From JAUIAI01 sp049680625 (lineage in GTDB: Bacteria; Pseudomonadota; Gammaproteobacteria; Burkholderiales; Burkholderiaceae_E): a DNA stretch of 16,569 nucleotides. The translations under genes and the position numbers were made by a program. The stretch is taken from contig JBAUID010000148.1 in the NCBI GenBank assembly GCA_049680625.1, forward strand, positions 1 to 16,569. The letters are read 5' to 3'. The notes below the pieces were generated by a model that saw only the letters and a program-made list of their open reading frames with translations, was not told where the DNA came from and made no database searches. Below are positions 14,205 through 16,569 of this stretch, piece after piece. Position 1 is the stretch's first letter, and the number at the start of each line of letters is the position of its first letter.

Positions 14205-15476
14205 CTATGAACCCCTGGTAACCGGCATCTCGATAAGATCAGGGCGGCCGGTTGTTCCCGGCCTGTATTTAGCAAGTTCAATTTTTGCAATAGCGTTTCG
14301 ATGAACTTCGTCGGGGCCGTCAGCCAGGCGCAGGGTGCGCTGATGGGCGTATATCCCGGCCAACGGGAAGTCGTCGCTGACGCCGCCGCCGCCATATGCC
14401 TGAATCGCCCAGTCAGCAATCTGGCAGGCAATGTTTGGGGCAACAACTTTAATCATTGCAATGTCGGCTCGGGCTTCTTTATTGCCGACCGTATCCATCT
14501 TGTACGCGGTACGCATGGTCAGCAATCTGGCCTGGTCAATCATGCAGCGTGCATTGGCAATGCGCTCTTGCCACACGCCTTGCTGGGCTATGGGTTTGCC
14601 AAAAGCCACCCGGTCAGAGAGTCGCGCGCACATAAGTTCAAGCGCGCGTTCAGCAGCCCCGATTGAACGCATGCAATGATGAATTCGACCCGGGCCGAGC
14701 CGACCCTGGGCAATTTCGAAGCCGCGCCCTTCACCAAGCAACATATTTTCTGTCGGTACCCGAACGTTCTCAAAAGACACTTCGGCGTGTCCATGGGGCG
14801 CGTCATCGTATCCGAAGACAGTCAACGCACGGCGAACCGTTACCCCCGGTGTGTCCATCGGGACAACAATCATCGACTGCTGTTGATGCCGGTTTGCCGA
14901 CGGATCGGTTTTGCCCATGAAGATCAGTACTTTGCAGCGCGGATCGGCTGCGCCGGAAGTCCACCATTTCACGCCGTTGATTACGTAGTTGTCACCGTCG
15001 CGTTCGATCCGCGACTGAATATTGGTTGCATCTGATGATGCTACGTCGGGTTCAGTCATCGCAAAGGCAGAGCGGCATTCTCCGGCCAGCAGCGGGTCGA
15101 GCCAGCGACGTTTTATCGGCTCAGAGGCATATCGTTCGAGCGTTTCCATATTGCCGGTATCCGGGGCTGAACAATTAAAGATTTCGGAGGCCCAATGAAT
15201 ACGGCCCATGATTTCACACAGGGGTGCGTAGTCCAGATTTGACAATCCGTCGGGTACTCTGTCCGATCCCGGAAGAAAGAGATTCCACAATCCGGCTTGC
15301 TGCGCGATGGGTTTGAGCGTCTCAACCGTGGTTGTTGGAATCCAGACATTACCATTCTGGCGATTCTGGGCAACTTCCCGATGAAATGCGACCTCGTTTG
15401 GGTAGACGTGTTGGTCCATAAATGCCAGCAATTGTTCGCGCAATTGTTTGCATCGTTCAGAATATTCAAAATCCAC
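14205..15476 (-). CDS. Acyl-CoA dehydrogenase, ACAD10/11-like
   Basis: The 423-residue protein has the standard acyl-CoA dehydrogenase plan: an N-terminal helical part, the FAD/substrate strand FAMTEPDVASSDATNIQ in the middle, then the helical C-terminal domain with SDRVAFGKPIAQQG and IQAYGGGGVSDDFPLA. The catalytic-base region reads ADGPDEVHR. In classic medium-chain enzymes this is YEGT; the Asp replacing Glu fits the ACAD10/11 group. It oxidises an acyl-CoA to the enoyl-CoA and passes electrons to ETF; the chain is not predictable. The frame reaches back to 15638, overlapping the flavodoxin stop by 4 bases, but those first 54 residues do not look like the family. GTG 15476 has GGAG six bases upstream and starts just before the usual first helix. 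A link to the catabolic island is possible but it lies on the opposite strand. Confidence 0.9.
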   Translation of the reverse strand: MDFEYSERCKQLREQLLAFMDQHVYPNEVAFHREVAQNRQNGNVWIPTTTVETLKPIAQQAGLWNLFLPGSDRVPDGLSNLDYAPLCEIMGRIHWASEIFNCSAPDTGNMETLERYASEPIKRRWLDPLLAGECRSAFAMTEPDVASSDATNIQSRIERDGDNYVINGVKWWTSGAADPRCKVLIFMGKTDPSANRHQQQSMIVVPMDTPGVTVRRALTVFGYDDAPHGHAEVSFENVRVPTENMLLGEGRGFEIAQGRLGPGRIHHCMRSIGAAERALELMCARLSDRVAFGKPIAQQGVWQERIANARCMIDQARLLTMRTAYKMDTVGNKEARADIAMIKVVAPNIACQIADWAIQAYGGGGVSDDFPLAGIYAHQRTLRLADGPDEVHRNAIAKIELAKYRPGTTGRPDLIEMPVTRGS

Positions 15477-15634
15477 AGCAAGCTCCGGGCGGGAGGAAAG
15501 CCATCTAGGATATGTACCTCGGAAATTCGAATATTGACCTGAGTCAACGAATCGGCTGAAGAGGCCTGAGCGAACGGGGTGACTGCCTGTGGCGAATTTT
15601 TTTATCTGCGCGTTCAGTACCCTTTGAGCCGGAC

Positions 15635-16183
15635 TCACTTAAAAGCATGTGCAAGAAAACGGTCGACAAAGGTTTTCAGTGCAGGCCAGTCGGTGAGTTC
15701 GTGGTCTTTGCTGGTATCAACATGCTCGCCGGCCGGTCCCTCTGCGTGCTTAATGATTGTCCGCATCGCAAGACGCTTAAAATAGTTGTATTCCAGATAC
15801 TTAAGAGCCCCCGCAACATCAAGACGCATCAAAGGTGCCCAACCGGTTGACTCGCACAGCACGTAGGGGAACGATTTTGCTTCTTCGCGTTCGTCAGTAT
15901 GTTCACTGGCAATAGAAAGCGAAACCGTCACCAAAGCACTCGGTACGCTATTCAGTGCGTCATGAAAATCTGTCGCGAATCGAACCAATTCCCGCGGATA
16001 GTGGCCCATATGAATTGGCCCGCAAACGACAACGGCATCGAATTCCCCGGGCTGCGCGTAACCGGCCTGGCGCACATCGGACAACGCAACCTGATGTCCC
16101 GCTACTTCGATTTCATCGCCGATAAAGCGGGCAATCTTAGCGGTGTGCCCTTCAACAGTTGCATAGATAATCAGAACTCTCAT
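15635..16183 (-). CDS. hemG: HemG-like flavodoxin-domain protein
   Basis: This 182-residue protein resembles E. coli HemG, the menaquinone- or flavodoxin-type protoporphyrinogen IX dehydrogenase, in length and along its sequence. It has the flavin phosphate loop YATVEGHTAKIA (about 7-18) and CGPIHMGHY. The HemG-specific tail reads AGALKYLEY, then a YFKRLAMRTIIK helix and LTDWPALKTFV. It should bind FMN and, if a true HemG, oxidise the last porphyrinogen of haem synthesis using respiratory quinones. HemG works with or without oxygen, which agrees with the FNR-type site upstream. The start ATG 16183 has GGAGG seven bases upstream; a frame to 16276 exists but adds residues not found in HemG. A general flavodoxin-domain protein of other function remains possible, so the symbol is tentative. 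Confidence 0.82.
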   Translation of the reverse strand: MRVLIIYATVEGHTAKIARFIGDEIEVAGHQVALSDVRQAGYAQPGEFDAVVVCGPIHMGHYPRELVRFATDFHDALNSVPSALVTVSLSIASEHTDEREEAKSFPYVLCESTGWAPLMRLDVAGALKYLEYNYFKRLAMRTIIKHAEGPAGEHVDTSKDHELTDWPALKTFVDRFLAHAFK

Positions 16184-16406
16184 TAATGGCCTCCGAGTCA
16201 ACGATGACCATTGTGTTCGCAGTGGGATCGGGACGGATTGATGTGTGTCAAGGATGACAAACCCTGTTTGAGGCAATCTGGTTCTGACGGTATGTCGGGT
16301 TGTCGATGGTCAGCGCCACTGAGGTTAGTTTATTTTGGCGGAAATAGCCGCAACCGGCATTCATTTTGGTTCCCAAGTGACGTGGAAACTCAAAGGAGGG
16401 CAAGCC
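16184..16406. other. Divergent intergenic region, HemG-like / universal stress protein
   Basis: These 223 bases separate two divergent genes. They hold the FNR/Anr-like site given separately, an overlapping TGTCA-AGGA-TGACA inverted repeat (16246-16259), and the ribosome site AAAGGAGGG (16392-16400) of the stress-protein gene. I could not fit a confident -10/-35 pair for either gene. Confidence 0.5.
16238..16251. promoter_or_regulatory. Candidate FNR/Anr box
   Basis: TTGAT-GTGT-GTCAA matches the FNR/Anr consensus TTGAT-N4-ATCAA at nine of ten defined positions. It lies 55 bases before the HemG-like start and 156 before the universal stress protein start. Both functions are commonly induced under low oxygen in related bacteria, which supports the call. 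Not proven: no aligned promoter was found. Confidence 0.45.
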
Positions 16407-16569
16407 ATGTTTAAGAACATATTGTTACCGGTTGATGTTGGTCAAATGGAACGCACTACTGCGATGATTGGCAGTATTCAGTCAATTGCTCAGGGCGAGA
16501 ATGTCAGAGTAGTGTTGTTAAATGTTATCGCTGAAATTCCCGGGTATGTGGCGGCGCAACTTCCTCCGA
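16407..16569 (+). CDS. Universal stress protein (UspA family), N-terminal part (partial)
   Basis: The gene starts at ATG 16407, six bases after a strong AAAGGAGGG ribosome site, and runs off the right edge after 54 codons. The visible part begins MFKNILLPVDV, the first strand and turn of UspA-type proteins, and continues to VRVVLLNVIAEIPGYV, the second strand. The ATP-binding GxxGxxxxS(T/S) motif would lie beyond the edge. USPs are cytoplasmic nucleotide-binding proteins that help cells survive starvation and oxygen lack. The FNR-type site upstream fits an anaerobic stress role, as in Pseudomonas Anr-controlled USPs. Confidence 0.85.
   Translation, partial: MFKNILLPVDVGQMERTTAMIGSIQSIAQGENVRVVLLNVIAEIPGYVAAQLPP

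Noticed and set aside
15477..15638. Upstream extension of the acyl-CoA dehydrogenase with a GTGA overlap to the flavodoxin stop
   Set aside because: The 4-base overlap is tempting as translational coupling, but no ribosome site precedes it and the extra 54 residues do not resemble the family. GTG 15476 with GGAG fits better.
1..16569. CRISPR array, prophage, defence island or intact insertion sequence
   Set aside because: No regularly spaced repeats, no Cas, integrase, transposase or phage structural genes were recognised. Nearly all sequence is accounted for by metabolic, transport and envelope genes.

Overview
The window looks like a chromosomal piece of a Pseudomonadota, most likely a marine or environmental gammaproteobacterium. 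Evidence for this is the moderate GC content, Shine-Dalgarno starts, LolD/MacB-type ABC genes, a TAXI-TRAP uptake system, a HemG-like flavodoxin and an FNR-type site. No tRNA, rRNA, CRISPR array, integrase or intact insertion sequence was seen. Genes fill almost everything, and no gene-free stretch exceeds about 270 bases. The taxonomic assignment is an inference from gene content only.

Left part (1-1828): the window opens inside the 3' end of an AbrB-family membrane protein gene. A palindrome-rich spacer (165-428) follows, with three copies of a 14-base word, two direct and one inverted. Next come an HtrA-like protein that appears to have lost all three catalytic residues, and, convergent to it, a small STAS-domain protein.

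Second block (2089-6203, plus strand): a secreted DUF3299 protein, a LolD-like ATPase, a MacB/FtsX-type permease and an exported formylglycine-generating-enzyme-fold protein without the catalytic cysteines form a likely operon. It looks like a cell-envelope ABC system, perhaps linked to metal handling. Just downstream is a small encapsulated-ferritin-like protein (EncFtn) with its ferroxidase residues but no encapsulin shell gene beside it and no obvious cargo tail.

Third block (6331-14133): a catabolic island arranged around a divergent promoter region (10639-10881). Leftward lie a TauD/TfdA-type Fe(II)/2-oxoglutarate dioxygenase, a TAXI substrate-binding protein and a fused TRAP permease. 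Rightward lie an FAD oxidoreductase and the two subunits of aconitase X (large subunit with three cysteine sites, and the DUF126 swivel subunit), which overlap by 14 bases. Together they suggest uptake of a small acid or amino-acid-like compound, then oxidation and dehydration. The only bacterial aconitase X reaction I know is cis-3-hydroxy-L-proline dehydration, so hydroxyproline-like compounds are the first guess, but the substrate is open.

Right end (14205-16569): an acyl-CoA dehydrogenase of the ACAD10/11-like type and a HemG-like flavodoxin, both on the minus strand, then the start of a universal stress protein gene. The flavodoxin and stress protein genes diverge from a spacer with a near-consensus FNR/Anr box.
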